This document shows, one piece after another, positions 6,424-6,683 of a stretch of DNA of 6,683 nt. The stretch lies in assembly GCA_934725525.1 (NCBI GenBank), contig CAKVCG010000095.1, positions 1 to 6,683 on the forward strand, written 5' to 3'. Each line of letters opens with the position of its first letter. Position 1 is the stretch's first letter. The position numbers and the translations under genes were made by a program. The notes beneath the pieces were generated by a model, which made no database searches, had not been told where the DNA came from, and saw only the letters and a program-made list of their open reading frames with translations. The stretch is from an uncultured Brachyspira sp. (GTDB lineage: Bacteria; Spirochaetota; Brachyspiria; Brachyspirales; Brachyspiraceae).

Positions 6424-6683
6424 TCAATACAATTCGTTTATTTTAAACTCTTCCGATTTCAACCACTTTATTCTATATTGCAAAGGAGTTATAGCGTTGA
6501 AAAATACCGACAAATAAGGAAAAGCGTTTTGAAATCTTATAGATAATCTTGTTTTGAAAAAATAAATATTATCTTCGTTTAATTTATCGGTTTCGTATAT
6601 TTCTATTCTGCTTATTTGGTATAAAGTTCTTATTAAAACATAAAAATTTTGACTTCTCGTTTCAAGAGAGGTTTCAGAATTAA
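6424..6683 (-). CDS. Unidentified protein, C-terminal fragment (runs off the right edge)
   Basis: An open frame enters from the right edge on the minus strand and stays open for 85 codons to a TGA at 6424-6426. The start lies outside the window and there is no ATG in frame inside it. I do not recognise the family. The visible part is rich in aromatic, Ile, Arg and Lys residues and ends in ITPLQYRIKWLKSEEFKINE and a short LY. No transmembrane helix or catalytic motif is apparent. An uninterrupted frame of this length in such A/T-rich sequence, with codon use like that of the neighbours (AGA, GAA, TTA/TTG), supports a real gene. Its stop lies 107 nt from the NlpC/P60 start, with that gene's promoter between them. 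Confidence 0.65.
   Translation of the reverse strand, partial: NSETSLETRSQNFYVLIRTLYQISRIEIYETDKLNEDNIYFFKTRLSIRFQNAFPYLSVFFNAITPLQYRIKWLKSEEFKINELY

Overview
The window is a very AT-rich bacterial chromosome segment with tightly packed genes. Arginine is mostly AGA, codons ending in A or T dominate, and the gaps between genes are almost pure A/T. The composition, the gene set and the FtsH sequence (Asn/Lys-rich N-terminus, long Lys/Glu-rich tail) suggest a spirochaete of the Brachyspira type. That assignment comes from memory of the family, not from a search, and is moderate in confidence. I see no tRNA, rRNA, CRISPR array, insertion sequence or phage gene.

Left part, plus strand (229-2637): one apparent three-gene operon behind a perfect TTGACA-N17-TATAAT promoter. 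It encodes a two-domain Xaa-Pro aminopeptidase/dipeptidase (M24B), a membrane-anchored HNH nuclease of the DUF1524/GmrSD-C type whose catalytic domain is predicted to lie outside the cytoplasm, and a diverged member of the uracil-DNA glycosylase superfamily. The gaps between genes are 21 nt and 3 nt, and the glycosylase gene's Shine-Dalgarno lies inside the nuclease gene. The nuclease-glycosylase pair is the least ordinary part of the window.

Middle (2638-3459): the operon converges on a minus-strand GNAT acetyltransferase gene that has its own recognisable promoter. An AT-rich bulged inverted repeat sits between the two convergent genes and may terminate transcription from both sides.

Right part, minus strand (3460-6683): transcribed right to left are the 3' end of an unidentified gene that runs off the window edge, a secreted NlpC/P60 peptidoglycan hydrolase with its own promoter-like site, and ftsH, the membrane AAA+ zinc protease. 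FtsH is complete, with all ATPase and protease motifs. The NlpC/P60 and ftsH genes are 77 nt apart and may be co-transcribed; together they cover cell-wall remodelling and membrane protein quality control. Nothing in the window proves a new system. The best leads are the nuclease-glycosylase pair and the altered active-site motif of the glycosylase.
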